Source of the DNA: Hemileia vastatrix
Lineage: Eukaryota > Basidiomycota > Pucciniomycetes > Pucciniales > Zaghouaniaceae
Reading direction: 5' to 3'
Assembly (NCBI GenBank): GCA_030280995.1
Contig: JASXTE010000016.1
Location: 25,195,501-25,259,500, forward strand
DNA: 64,000 bases
Below, one piece after another: positions 42,632 to 55,454 of the stretch; position 1 is the stretch's first letter, and every line of letters starts with the position of its first letter. Under the pieces are notes generated by a model. That model saw nothing but the letters and a program-made list of their open reading frames with translations. It did not search any database and was not told where the DNA came from. The translations under genes and the position numbers were made by a program.

Positions 42632-43160
42632 ATGCTCTGTCATTATGCCAATCACCCACTATTTGACACACAACCCTTTTTAATTTTTTCTTTTCATACT
42701 GTTCAAATGTCAACTTTGTATACTTTATTCACTTGGATTGTTATTTTTGTTTCTTGTATATTCTTTTTTTTCAATTCACAGTGAATATCTCTTTTTTGGA
42801 TGGCTCATTGGTTTTCTTTCACCAGCTCAACATTAAATCCCATATTTTTTGAAATTGAATATTTTTTCATTGTTTCGTTTTTTCATTCTTCACTCATATC
42901 TTTCTCTTCCTCTCCTCAAACATATCTCAAATATTTTGCTTGCATTTTTTTAACTCATCTAACCAGATATAAGTCATTTTATCATTTTTGTTGATTTTTG
43001 ATTTGGTAATCATGAATTTTTTTTTGCTTTGTTTTTTGTTTTTTGTCTTTTTTTTTTGTAGTTTCTTCACTTATTATTTTTCAAGGTTAGACAATTTTTT
43101 TCTCTCCCTCTTTACTCTCCTTTTCCCCCTTCTTGAAAGCCTAAATCCCCACTTTCCCCC

Positions 43161-43589
43161 CTTATTCTCTACCTCACCCCTCATTTGTCAGTGTATCTAG
43201 TATATAAGTATGATTTAATAGTATATATTAATATTCCTACTACTTATTTATAAATACTTTAGTTATTAAACCTCAGGGGAAGACTAATAAAATAGTTATA
43301 CTCAAATAAAACTCACAATACTTGCATTTAAATGTGTGCTAGTGGTCAAAAATAGATAAATAGAATATAGTTATAGCTTATATAATGATAATATCAATTT
43401 AAAAATACTTTATCTTATATTTCTAAATGATAATAATAGTGTTTAAATGTTTAATTGAATTTTAGTAAGTAAGTGATGTCTTATAACCATCAAAATACTC
43501 CCTTACTTATACCAAAATCCACTGGAGTGCACAGACCTTCAATCCAGATGATGTCACTGCTATCCCCGGCAATTACAGCACTATGAGGG
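43161..43589. other. No established gene; possible coding remnant at its end
   Basis: Mostly AT-rich. From about 43505 the plus strand reads T-K-I-H-W-S-A-Q-T-F-N-P-D-D-V-T-A-I-P-G-N, continuing to the ATG at 43583, composition more protein-like than its surroundings, but I recognise no family. Confidence 0.35.
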
Positions 43590-44300
43590 CCAACCTCACC
43601 CCCCTCCCCCCCTCATCCCCCTATCCCCTCAACCACTTCCTCCCCTCCCCCCCTACCACCTTATTGCTTTCCACCCTCTCCCCCCTCCCCCCTTATCCCT
43701 TTCCCCTCTCCTCCCTTTCCTCTCACCCTGCCTCCATCCCCCTTTTATCCCTAAACAAATCACTTAGAGATTTTTTAGGGATTAAATGGGGGAGGGGGGA
43801 AGGGATAAGGGGAGAGGGGAGAGGGGAGAGGGGAGAGGGGAGAGGGGAGAGGGGAGAGGGGAGAGGGGAGAGGGGAGAGGGGAGAGGGGAGAGGGGAGAG
43901 GGGAGAGGGGAGAGGGGAGAGGGGAGAGGGGAGAGGGGAGAGGGGAGAGGGGAGAGGGGAGAGGGGAGAGGGGAGAGGGGAGAGGGGAGAGGGGAGAGGG
44001 GAGAGGGGAGAGGGGAGAGGGGAGAGGGGAGAGGGGAGAGGGGAGAGGGGAGAGGGAGGGGGGAGAGAGGGGGAAGGGGGAGAAGTGGTGGAGGGAAGAG
44101 GGGGATGAGGGGGGGGGAAACAGGTGAGGTGGTATGAAGGAGGGAAAAGAGGTGTCTGAAGGAGGAAAAAGGTGCCTCAAGGGGGGAAAGGGGAGGAGGA
44201 ACTGATGAAAAAAGGGGGGTAAGGGAATTTGAGGAGATCAAGAAGGGTAAGGGAAGATTTGAGGACACCAAAAAGAAGGAAATGAGGCAGACAAGGAGGG
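43590..44300. repeat. C/T-rich block followed by G/A-rich block with (GGGGAGA)n
   Basis: 43590-43745 is nearly all pyrimidine (CCCCTCC, CCCCCTT), and 43785-44300 nearly all purine. 43802-44057 is an almost pure array of about 36 GGGGAGA units. ATCCCTAAA (43748-43756) and TTTAGGGAT (about 43775-43783) form a stem between the blocks. The long RGEGRGE and [13 protein letters not shown]s in both directions are artefacts of the repeat. Confidence 0.95.
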
Positions 44301-45144
44301 GTAATATGGGAGTTTGTAAAAAATAACTTTATTAATTTTATTTAAATTATTTTTTTTTTATTTTTTTTTTACATAATGTCATTGTTTTGTATTCTTTTTT
44401 AGTTTTTTTTACAGAATATTATAAAAAAAATTTATGGTTCAAGCTGATTGAAAAATACATTTGGTATGTTGATAATTTTAATATATTATTTTTGCAAATA
44501 ACTTTTCTGATGCATTTTTTTTTTTGATTTTTGAGTATAGTTTTTTTTATCCATTTTTTTCAAGGACTTTAGGTGATATATCTAACACCAAATAACTTTA
44601 AAATTCATTTATATGGCAAATAATTTTACTGATGTTTGTTTTTATGTTATTTTATTTTTTTGTTTAAATTTTTATTCAAGGAAAGTTTTAGTAATAGATT
44701 TCTTTTCAAAAAAATAAGTATATGTATTTTTTTATTAATATTATTCTCAAGGTTGGATAAACAAACTGAATTTTGTGAGTTTTATTTTTCTTCCATTTTT
44801 TTTTTGGTTTTTAATACAAATTTTTTTTTGTTCATAGAAAAAAATGTCTATTTTGTCAGAATAACATCTTACTTCTTTATCATCATCATCTTTATTATCT
44901 TGATCATTATTTTCAACTTCAACTTCATTTCAATCATCATCCAAAATATCAAAAAAAATGATGATAAAATTCAGCAGAATGAAAGAAAATTAAAAAGGAA
45001 AATTTATTTCAATTGCAGGTATGTAACTGAATCAGGAGAGGAGTAAATTAAAGAAGTGATCATTAATTCTTTTAAACCTCAATTTATTTATGAAAAACAT
45101 TCTTTTAATGGTTCAAAATATGTAACCTTTAAACAACTATCTTA
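44301..45144. other. T-rich intergenic DNA, no gene
   Basis: Runs of T with Phe/Ile/Leu-rich ORF 44636-45046 that only reflect composition. No terminal repeats recognised. Confidence 0.6.
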
Positions 45145-45615
45145 TCATTGGGTCTTCTAGAAGATGAAGGAAAAGAGGGACAAAGATGAAGTGGAAGTGA
45201 AACATAAAGAATCAGTTTGTAATAAAAATGAAAATATAATATAACTGAGTTTATGGAGAGAAATACAACAACACTTTTTGAGTAATTACACTTCAGTAGA
45301 TTTAAATGATATATAAAATTATTAATAAGTTATATCTCAATGTTAAGAAATTAATTATTGTTATTAATAGACTTATGGCAACCTTGAAATTATATAAGAT
45401 TTTTATTATAACTGTAAGACTAATAAAATTAATAATAATTTGTATGATATTTAAAAATATAATAAAGTATGAGTGTAAAAAGTGATAGATAAAAAAGAGG
45501 AATTACAAGACCCTTTTATAGGCAAGGATACATTCTGAGGCGCTTTCAATGTATATACAAAAAGGATAGTATGTGAAACAAAAAGACCAAAAGAACTTAA
45601 TTAAAACATACACAT
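45145..45615 (-). repeat. GyC2 3' LTR, left part
   Basis: Diverged match to the GyC1 LTR in inverse orientation: TCTAGAAGATGAAGG near the start, TATA region ACCCTTTTATAGGCAAGG at 45508-45525, GAGGCGCTTTCAATG. Broken at 45615 by GyA2; continues at 56853. Left limit approximate. Confidence 0.72.
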
Positions 45616-46977
45616 TGTAGAGTAGACTCCTACAGTTTCCTTGCTGCAGGCAGAATCCAAGGGAGTTGGAAAAACAAAAAGAAATCCCTGCACCGCTAAT
45701 TAAACGTAAGATTCAATTAACTATGCTTTAAGATCTGCTTGAAGAGTTGGATAAGTTGAAAATATGAGAAAAAGAATTTGAAAGTGTTGGAAACCTATAA
45801 TATAGGAAAAAAAAATAGGTGCAATAAATGATTACACCCCCAAAAAAAATACCTTATACCAGATTACACTGATACAAGTCACAGCAAATACTTAGAACAA
45901 GCCGCAACACTTGCCCCAGAGACTGAAAATTACAGTAAAGTACCCCAGAAACTACACTTGGGATGATCTGTTCAAAGGTGCCTTATTAAGGGTCTGCCCC
46001 AGATTTACCCAGTTTCCCACCAAAATTAAAGAGTGTTCTTTATTATATTTTTATTTTATAAATTTTATAAGAAAAGAAATAAATTTGAGTCACCAAGGAT
46101 GAGAGCAATCCAATGGTACCCTATATGTTGATATTTTTTATTATAATTGTTGTTATATGTTATATATTAATAATTATCAAAAAGACCCTTGTTATTGAGA
46201 CTAAAAGACAAAAGAAATGTAGAAGACTAAGATTCCCCCCTCTCTATCTGATTTTCCTCCTCCAGAACTTTCCAACAATACCCTACATGCATAGGATCTA
46301 CAATAAACTATTGATCTAACAAGCATGATTAATTCTAATCAAATTTTGCCACAATAGCCAAATTTTTCTGCAGTGACCAAACTTTTCACTGGTGATAAGA
46401 CTTTTCTACAGTGACCAAGCTTTACCACAGTGCCCAGACTTTTCTGCAGTGACCAAACTTTGCACTGGTTATCAGACTTTCCCATTGTGAGAAAATTTTG
46501 CCACAATGAGCTCTTTTTGCCATAATGAGCTAATTTGGCCAGAGTGAGTTAATCTTTTCACCATAACCAAACTTTTCCACAATGACAGAATTTTTCCAGT
46601 ACACTTCGCTTTTGCACCAGAAAATGACCGGAGCACACCGGAAAAAAATGGCTACTCCATGAGCACACTGCATCCACCAAAAATACCAAGAGAGCCCTAT
46701 AAAATCCAGTAAAACCAATACCCAATCCATGAAACCATCAAATAACAATGGAATACCAACATATATCCATTCTAAAACACCATAAATCCTCAAAAAAATC
46801 ACCTTAAATCCTGCAAAAATCACCATACATCCTCCAAAATTCACCATAAATCCACCCAGAAAAAATCCAGTTAACTCCCTTCAACAAAATTAACACCTGC
46901 CAACACCATTATTTTCTTCCAACCAAGATCCAATCAAATTTTCACCTAAGTAGCCTACCCAGATTTGGAATGCCACA
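45616..46977 (-). repeat. 3' LTR of GyA2 (1362 bp)
   Basis: TGTAGAGTAGACTCC to AATGCCACA. Matches 55455-56852 and 15947-17358. Contains a short version of the 76-bp VNTR (about 46340-46480). Confidence 0.93.
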
Positions 46978-46987
46978 TCCTTCCTCC
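46978..46987 (-). promoter_or_regulatory. Polypurine tract of GyA2
   Basis: Minus strand GGAGGAAGGA abutting LTR start TGTGGCATTCC. Confidence 0.85.
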
Positions 46988-48515
46988 AATATGGAATGTC
47001 CCCATTCCATTCTGAATCACATAAAAAATTTTTCCACCATCATTTCAATAAAAATTTTACTTTTAAAGTTGACTCCACTTGATTTTTGATGCTTCAATCT
47101 GCTGAGTATGAAAGATTAGGCTTTAAACCCTACTGAGCTAGAACTGCAAGGATCTAGACACCACCATGAGGTCCTCCAAACTCCTCTACCATTCACCTTC
47201 AACAAATAAGAAAATTAAGAGAGTGAGATTTCATCTCCACTGATTCAGAACTGCAATGATCTGGACATCGCCATGAGGTCCTCCAATTTCCAAAATCACC
47301 AACTACAGAAAAGAAAATTTAAAGAGTGGGCTTTCATCTCCACTGAGCCAGAACTGCAATAATCTGGACATTGCCATGAGGTCCTCCGATTTCCAAAAAC
47401 GACCTCCACTTGAATTTTCTTGAGTCATCAAGCTCAAAAATCACCAGTTTATAGTCTTAGAGGACTTCCACCTGCATCACAAAACCAATGCTAGAGATCA
47501 ATCTATAAACAATAAAGCATATAAAAAAACTTTTTGGGGTAATTGTGTATAGAGTTGCCAACTCATCAACTACCCCCAAACTTTCCAATATATAATCTAG
47601 AAGGTTCCCCAATGAAAACTTCTAACTAAAAGAAATCCTCCTCAAATCTTGACCATTATAATTCCTAGTTTTATTGACATCTTCAGTTTTCCGCGGTCCT
47701 GAAGTTTAGGACCAATCATAAATGATCTTGAAAAAAATTTCAGTTTTAAGTCTTGATGGACTAGCAGAATGAAAAAAAAATAAATATATAATAAAAGAAA
47801 AAGATAAATAAAAAAATAAAAGATGTACCCCAGCCATTTAGATGAGACGAACCCCTGACATCATACCCACATCCAAGTGCAACTTGATTGTGGATACACA
47901 GGAAAGAAAATTTTAAAATATGCCATAAAATGAAATTTTTGAAAACAAATTATTTTTGAAAATAATAATTTTTTTTTTGAAAATATTTTTTTTTTTTTAA
48001 ATTAAATTTTGAAAATTAGAAGATTTGAAAAATGATCATTTAATGAAAATCAAGGAAACAAAATAATGATCACTGGGTGGGCTCCCTCAAATTTGTAAAA
48101 ATGATTGAAGACCACAAGTGATCATCCACCCCAATACAACAAAAAAATGAAACAAAACAAAATTCTTGAATCCAGACATCCAAAAGTTTGTGCTGTGTCA
48201 ACACTAGGCTCCAGTTTATAGTCATAGAGGACTACCTATATAACAAAAAACAAAGCCAGGATTCATCTAGAAACAGAGAAGGGTTGGAAACAAACTTTGT
48301 GGGGTAATTGTGAATAGAGCTGCCAACTCATCAATTACCCCCAAACTTGCCAATATAAAATCTAGAAGGTTCCCCTGTGAACACTTGTAACATAATTCAT
48401 TTTCCCCTCTTATTTTCACCACATAATAAAATTTTAAAATTGAAGTAATGATTGATTTTTCGAAAGACAGTGAGATTTCCTAAACGATTTATGTTGTAGT
48501 TTATCCTCATTTCTG
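46988..48515 (-). other. GyA2 3' noncoding region with several repeat families
   Basis: No gene. Contains three ~95-bp repeats with GAACTGCAATGATCTGGAC...CCATGAGGTCCTCC (about 47145, 47235, 47330); a duplicated segment with GGGGTAATTGTG and CTAGAAGGTTCCCC (about 47470-47620 and 48230-48390); hairpin-TAAACTGG units at 47444-47466, 48211-48235 and 48497-48519; and the two stem-loops conserved with GyA1 (about 47860-47890, 48065-48130). Confidence 0.75.
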
Positions 48516-51500
48516 AGTCAAACTTCAGCACTATTTGTTCCCCTAGGGTAAAACTACTTCACTTGATCAGCAGCTACCCTCTTATTTAAGACAACACCAT
48601 CCAATTCTTCCAAAACATATGAACCACCAGAAACCTGTTCTCTAATCCTATATGGTCCATTCCATCTATCAGCAAACATTTTCCCCCACTGACTTACCAA
48701 ACTCCTATTATACACCAACACCATATCACCAGGCCTCAAAGGCTTCCTGAGTCTATGAGCCAACCTTTGATACCAATACCTGACACATTGATCCCTGATC
48801 TTGATCATCCTATCGTATGCCTTCTCCAAATAATCCTCCTTCTTTTCTAACTGTTACATTCTAGCACAGAGCAAATCTTCAGTAGTTTTGACTACATCCT
48901 AATCAACACCAAGATAAGATTCAGCTTCAAGATCAACCAGTAAAGCAGCTTTCTGACCAAAAACTAATTCATAGGGAGAATAACCAGTTGTCCTCTTGGT
49001 GGTAATCCTGTCATCAAATAAAACAAGGGGTAAAATATGCCTCCACTTTTCAGCACTTTTTCCACACATTTTAACCAAAGCATCCTTAATAAGTTGATTC
49101 CCCCTTTTAACCATTCCTTCTGCTTCAGAATAATATGGGGTTGCCACCCTAACCTTTGAGCCAATTTTTGAAACAGGTTCCTTGAAGTCCGCACCAAACT
49201 TGGAGCCACCATCAACAGTTACCAACTTCATAACACCATACCTATACACCCATTCCTCCATCAAAAATTCTGCTACATTTTTAGCAGATAAACTAATAAG
49301 AGGGACAGCCTCAACCCAACCAGACAAATCATCCCTTGCCACAATAAAGTACTTATATTTACCTTCCTTGATGTGAACAGAATCCAAACTAACCCGTCCA
49401 AAGATAGTATTTTAACCAGTAGCATTTCCAGGTTCTTTTGGCCTTAAATAACTTCTTCTCTGACATTCTTCACATGACTGAACCCAAGATCTAACAGCCA
49501 TCTTCATTCCACGCAACCAAAATCTATCAGCAATCCGCTTATAAGTTTCTCCAAAGCCCCTATGCTCTAAATCTTCATGAAGAGATTTCATCACCAATTC
49601 TTGACCTTTTCTTTGAGATACAACAACTTGAGGATTCAGATGTCTTCTTTTCATCAACATTCTATCAGACAAACAAAAACCAGGTGACTTCTTTTTGATA
49701 GCCACCCATTCAGCTTCATCACATTCTTCTGGTTTTCCCAGAGACAACAAATATTTCACCATTAAAAAATAAAACCCAGTCTGGCCCCAAATTTCATCAG
49801 AAAAATCCAATAATATAACATCCAAAGGAACCTCCCTGTCACCAATATCTCCCAATTTTGAATAATCAATCATTCTCTGAGCATTCCGCTGTTTGCTGAA
49901 ATTCACATAATACACCTCATTCAAAAATTTTTGCATGCTACCACTATCCTCCTTCAGATCCCAAACATAAACACCATTAACCAACTTCCAATTATCCCAA
50001 ACAACCACACAATCCTCATCTAAAAAAACCTCATGATCAACTAGATCATCAACTTCATCAAATTCAACAAAAATAGAGCCAGCCAGCTTAACCTCATGGG
50101 GGAGGTATGGAAAGTCCTCAGCACCCTTGGTACTGGCCTTGATTATAGGTATATCTTCATCAAACTCTTCTGAATTGGAATCATCTACTGTAGGTGGTCT
50201 TCTTGACAATCCATCAGGCATAGTGAAAGATTTTCCAGGCCTGTGCACTAAATTGAATGAAAAATGTTGAATAAAAGCTACCCACCTAGTCATTGGAGCA
50301 TTAGGTAAAATAGGTGAATTAATCATCTGAATTAAAGATTTAGAATCCACTTGAAGTTCAAAATGTTGACCCCATAAGATATTTTTAAGTTTCTTTAAAA
50401 TTTTTCCCACACCACAGAGTTCCAACTTTGGTTGTGAATATATTGATTCCACCTCAGTAAAAACTACAGATTCATACCTAAATGTTCTAATATAACCACC
50501 CTTATCCATCTGAGAAAGCACTGCACCAGCAGCCAGCTGACTAGAGTCAACAGCTAAATAAATCCTACTAGCTCCTTCACCATAATCCAACTTATGAAGA
50601 ATAATATCTTCACCAACCACCTTCTTCAACTTAACAAAATCTTCTTCACAAGCTTCATCCCAATCACAATCAGCATCCTTCCTAGTTAATCTTCTCAATG
50701 GAGCAGCCAATAACCAGAAATCCCTAATAATCATCCTAACATAAACACATACTCCCAAAAATCCTCTAACTTCAGTAGTGTTTCTAGGTCTCGGCCAAGA
50801 TTGAATTTTTTTGAATTTCTTCTTTGACATAATTTGGCCTTCCCTACACACCACATGACCAAGAATCTCTAAAGCTGGAACACAAAAAGAATATTTAGAA
50901 CCGGAAATAGTTAAACCAGCTTCTTAAATCCTAAACAACATCCTTTCGAAAGTTAATGCATACTCCCAAATAAACCTCCTAATACCTGGCTTCTCCCCCA
51001 ACACTTCATTATCATAATCATTTTAAGGACCTTTAATTCCACCATCATCAATAAATATACCAGCATACTGTGGAATTTCATCTTGAAGAATCCAAGCCAT
51101 TTGTGCTTGATAAATAGCAACAGAATTATTAGCACCTTGAGGTAATCTAGTCAGCTGTAACTTTCCAAGAGGAGTATCAAAAGTTGTCAGAGGTCTTGAA
51201 TCCGGATGTAATTCTCTTTCATCATAGCCCCCCATAATATCACCCAAACCATAACATACCCTACCAGAAAAATCATCAACAAATTCCTCTTCACTTGGAG
51301 GAATACCAGCATCTTTTATAGTCACCCTATTCAATTCCCTAAGATCATGAACAACTCTAAGCTTTCCATTAGGCTTCTTGATACAAGAAACTGGACTTGA
51401 AAAACTTGATGATGATTGTTCATAAAGTCCAGTCCTAATCCTTTCCCTAACAACTTCAATATAATCATCTTTAAGAGCAGCAGGAATCGGAATTGGCTTG

Positions 51501-52596
51501 AGTTGCAAAGGTTCATGACAAAAAACTGGAATCTTGTAAGGTTCACCATAAGAATGCTTTAAAACACCCCTCTCTTTTTCCAAAAATACAATAGCCTTCT
51601 CCCTCAGCACCATCAAATCCAACAACAAGTTCATCTCCTCACCAGATAACCAACCCTCTGGCCCAAAATTTACAACACCAATCCTATCAAAAGTAATTCT
51701 TGACGTTTCAGAAAATTAAGGCGGATTCTTTCTTAAAGGAGTTTAATATGGATCTCTTGAAAAAAGTGGTCTCTTCATCGGCGGATTCAATCTAGTTGGC
51801 AGCGCTTCATTAATTGGTTTAACTTTCACAGCAACCTTCTTATATTTTGCCGCTTCCACTTCCACGTGTACTTGAGGAATTGAGCTCTTTCATCAACAGA
51901 ATCTTCATCTTCATCAGAATTAAGAGTAACAGAATTTTTACAAAAAGAATTATTAGAATCAGATAAAGAAATTTTATCTGTTTTATTTTTATTTTTATTT
52001 TTTTGAAAAAGAATTATTAAAGTTTTTATAAACAGAATTATTGGAATTTTCAAAAATATTGTTATCTATTTTTTCATTATGCAGAAAATTTTTAATTTGA
52101 TTTTTACTTTTAGAAAGAAGAAAAGAATAATCAAAAGTATGAAAAGTTGGCAGTTTATCCTCATGCAGGAGGTTAACAGCATGCCAAGTAGGCTCAGACC
52201 TATTTACAATATCTTTACATAAATAATTTTTATTTTATTTTCATTTTTCTTGAGATTTTTTTCTTTATTTTTGTCAAATTGTTTCTTGCTATTCCTAGAA
52301 AAACAACCAGGGGTGTCCCCAATGCTCACATGTGTGGCCGTGGTAATGTTTTTGAAAGGTGTAGAAGAAACACTAGTGGTGCACAATTTGGAGGACTTAC
52401 TTTTAGACCCATTTTCCACCACTCCAAATCTTTTCTGCTCCAACAAAATTTTCCCTAAAACATCTTCAGAACTTGAAATAAATTTGAGAGAAAAACTTGA
52501 AGAAAAACTGAAGCCAGACAAATAATTTGACGAAAATTGACATAATAAAGTAATATTATCTACAAAAAGTTGAGATTCCACTTGATATATCTCCAC
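48516..52596 (-). pseudogene. GyA2 pol (RT, RNase H, integrase), many stops
   Basis: Homologous throughout to the GyA1 Pol. RT N-terminal half 51634-51023 with FIDDGG near 51045; RT end, RNase H and integrase zinc finger 50854-49412 (HEDLEHRG, CEECQRR); integrase core 49387-48899; C-terminal GPY/F part 48829-48554. Breaks visible include stops at about 51718, 51021, 50923, 49412, 48899, 48854 and 48554. The first zinc-finger H-X4-H survives but the second catalytic region reads VDGGSKFG. Carries hairpin-TAAACTGG units at 50084-50106 and 52150-52172. Upstream (52173-52596) is a low-complexity linker. Confidence 0.88.
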
Positions 52597-52667
52597 TTGA
52601 GCTGATCTACAGCGATCCGGGATTTCTTCTTGAGGAGAGATTACAGCACTAGACTGATCAGCCCTAT

Positions 52668-53924
52668 CTACCCTAAAAAAGAAGGGTCACCAACAAAATG
52701 ATCACCACTATCCTCAAATACACCAGAAGAGGACTTCAAATCTTTCCTCTTCCTAATGCAAGTGCAACACTGACAAGATGCAGAAACACTAGGCCTAGTT
52801 TCCCAACCTTCATCACCTGGGGGTGCCAACCTCATATGTAACCGCCTCATATCCTCCCCAGTAATCTCCAAACTAATCCCAACACCAGACTGATAACCAA
52901 TCTTGGCCTCAAAATCCATCAAAAATGGCCCTCCTAAAACTGTCTTCACAGCTCTTCTACCCTTATAAAAATGAACTTTTCCAAAAGCTCCACCTACACC
53001 TAACTTTAAATGCTCCGCTGTACCAATCAACTAAGTATCATTATCACCTATCCCTCTGAGATTTCTTCCAACACCAGCTTTAATTGGCAAATCCAGACTA
53101 GTTGCTTGATACAATGAAATTAAATTTATTTGTGAGCCTGAATCAACCAATGCTGTCACATCTTTGCCATTTAAAGAAACCACCAAATATCCCAAAGAAG
53201 CAGAAAAATGAGTCTCCACCTCATTACCAAACTTCTCCACATTTTCACACATATACTCCACCTCACCAGTAGCCACTCTCCTCCTATTCAAATGCTTCTT
53301 CTGATTTTCAGAAAGGGCTGGACTAATAGTGAACAATTCACCCAAAGATAATGGAATCTGAAGCCGATTCACCCTTCCCAAAACAACATCCATAGCATTC
53401 TCTTGACCAGAAACCACTTGCCTCTCATAATGAGCCTTAATCCTAGAAACCTTTGCACTAGAAGACTCCTGAGGTCCCACATTACCAACAACATCATGCA
53501 TCTCCACGTCAGAATTATCCCCATGAACCTTTCCATCCACAGAGACCAAACCAGAACCATCAACAGTAGTTCTAAATCCCTCCATTGGCCCACTAGAACT
53601 TGGCCTAGGCAAAGAAGCCAAAGGCACATCCTCCTCTGTATTTGAACCATCATCCAAAGGCATAGGATCATCATTAAGATCAAAAGCACCAAAACTAGGG
53701 GGACCCATATCAGCTATCCCCTTCTGCATCTGACGAATCTCTTCAGGCGTATAAATCTTCTTGGGATCATCAGCCTTCTTCGAATCCGCCTTTCCACCTC
53801 TTGACCTTAACTGATTAGAAATACTGCTTCTAGCTTTAGAAGCAGCCACCCTCGTAGCAGCCTCCACATCATATACACCAGCCATACACTCACCATCCGC
53901 CTTAACAACCTTAACTAACTCCAA
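52668..53924 (-). pseudogene. GyA2 protease region
   Basis: 53924-53031 and 53030-52668 are one frame divided by TAA at 53031-53033. A Pro/Ser-rich acidic linker leads to the retropepsin signature ALVDSGSQINLIS (about 53130) and a second block GGPFLMDFEAKIGYQSG (about 52890), then a Cys-rich stretch SCQCCTCIRKRK. Links Gag to pol in one polyprotein in the intact ancestor. Confidence 0.8.
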
Positions 53925-54056
53925 ATTTCATTATGAAGTAGAAAAAGTTGCCTTACTAACCTTTTTTTCCCTCCCCTTATCTCATGAATTATTTCCAGTA
54001 CCAGAAGAAGCCTCAGTAGGCAATTCCTCAAACCTAGCTCTCTTTTCACCCATACT

Positions 54057-55140
54057 ATTCCTCCTCACCAAAATCCGAAGGAGCCTGAACTTCACTGGGA
54101 TTGATAAAAGATCCATCAGGAATCCTAAATACCTTTCCATCAAATTTTAATCTACCAGCAGCCTGATCCCTATTCAAAGTCCAACAATCATTAGACTTAT
54201 GTCCCTTCCGGTTACATTAGGAACAAATCCAAATTTCAACAGTACCACCATTCCTCCTATCATAACCTCTACTTGAATAAGATGATGAAGAAGAAGCTGA
54301 AACCCTGCTGGCCTTCTGAGTTTCTTGAACAAAAAATTTCAATTGCTTTGTTAAGTCAGCCAATTGATCCACCATCTCCTTATCCACATTCTTGTCCACC
54401 TTAGGAACCGGTTTACCCAACTGAGCTTTTCTTTCCTCCTGAGCCTTCTTCATAATATTGTTATTATCAGCTAAAACTTCATTAATTTTGCTGACATACT
54501 GTGTACAGGTTTCTTGATTACTGTCCACAGCCAAAAGCCTGAGGTGAGACTCCACCGATTCTTTAACCACCTTAAGGGCAGGCAACTTCTGCTCCCCATT
54601 AGGTAAGGTTTTCATAAAACCCTTCCTAGATAACTCCTTTAACACATCCATCCTAACATCCCTCCCAAAAGCGGACCAAAATAAATCTTTGACTGCATTT
54701 TCATGATCCAATTCCTCTACCTCCAACAGATATTCCACCACAGTTTCAAAACTACCAAAAAATTTCCTATAACTCACCAAAGAAGTTATTCCACCCTGCA
54801 CTTACTGTTCTCCAACAACCTTATTTAAATCCACCATTGAATATCTGACTCCCCATCTGTCCACCATTTCCCTACTAAGCCTTTTCCAATCCCTAGTCTT
54901 ATAAACCTCCATACCAGTAATCTCCTTCTCAAATTCCCTATCACCAATGAAAAAGATTACCTGCTTCACCATATCTAAATGAGAAGCCCCATCAATTCCA
55001 GCATCAGCCTCATATCTGCCTAAAAACCACTTTACATCATCACCAATAAACTTGGGCCCATCCCAAGTTTGAATCCTTACTGAAGGCCTGACACCATCAG
55101 CAGCAGCTGCAATAACACCAGCACCAGATGGAGAAGACAT
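54057..55140 (-). pseudogene. GyA2 Gag with stop inside the zinc knuckle
   Basis: Start ATG 55140 (MSSPSGAGVIAAAADG). Capsid-type helical region from about residue 25 (WDGPKFIGDDVKWFLGRYE) to about 215; TAA at 54802-54804 interrupts at residue 113. Then a Lys/Glu-rich linker, a Ser/Arg stretch and a C-X2-C-X4-H-X4-C zinc knuckle at about 54177-54225 whose second X is TAA 54217-54219. Frame runs to TAG near 54057. Gag packages the RNA; this copy could not. Confidence 0.82.
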
Positions 55141-55172
55141 CCCAAATAGAACCAGAAACCAATAAAATCTGC

Positions 55173-55332
55173 AAGGGTTCAGCCCTTTACCAGACAACCA
55201 AAAATATCCTACAAGGGTTCAGCCCTTTACTAGGATAAAACAACAAACAAAATCAAAAACAACAGATCAAGCAAGGGTTCAGCCCTATACCTAGATCCCT
55301 ACTACCACAGATCCTGTACTGGTTCAGCCAGT
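55173..55332 (-). repeat. Four leader hairpins with constant loop (GyA2)
   Basis: On the plus strand, stems around TTCAG: AAGGG/CCCTT at 55173-55187 and 55213-55227, AAGGG/CCCTA at 55273-55287, and ACTGG/CCAGT at 55318-55332. The element RNA carries CUGAA loops. They lie between the primer-binding site and gag, where retroelement packaging or dimerisation signals are expected. Confidence 0.75.
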
Positions 55333-55434
55333 TACCAGAATCACCAAATAACCAACCAATCAAAATCCAACAACCAGAAAACAAAAATCCAGAAGTCCAA
55401 CAAGTAAGTTTCTTCAGAAGCTAGAGAATTCAAA

Positions 55435-55451
55435 CCCCACGTTGGGCGCCA
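55435..55451 (-). promoter_or_regulatory. tRNA-type primer-binding site of GyA2
   Basis: Minus strand TGGCGCCCAACGTGGGG, three bases downstream of the 5' LTR. The TGG start and GC-rich 17-nt length are typical of tRNA 3'-end complements; the tRNA is not identified. Confidence 0.85.
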
Positions 55452-55454
55452 AAA

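Larger units (their letters stand above)
38173..43160 (+). mobile_element. Harbinger copy H3 (plus), interrupted by a 2.8-kb insertion
   Basis: The left end GGGGTATCAATGTTCAGGG at 38173, the subterminal palindrome at 38255-38286 and the transposase relic at 38618-39798 are followed by an insertion at 39827-42631. The sequence resumes at about 42632 with DNA matching the H1 3' part (CATTATGCCAATCACCC, GATGGCTCATTGGTTTTC). Right boundary approximate; no right terminal repeat seen. Confidence 0.72.

Noticed and set aside
43583..44271. Long RGEGRGE and [13 protein letters not shown]s on both strands
   Set aside because: Direct translations of the (GGGGAGA)n array in several frames; no independent coding evidence.
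44636..45046. 136-codon hydrophobic ORF as a membrane protein
   Set aside because: Phe/Ile runs come from poly-T DNA; no conserved homologue or signal recognised.
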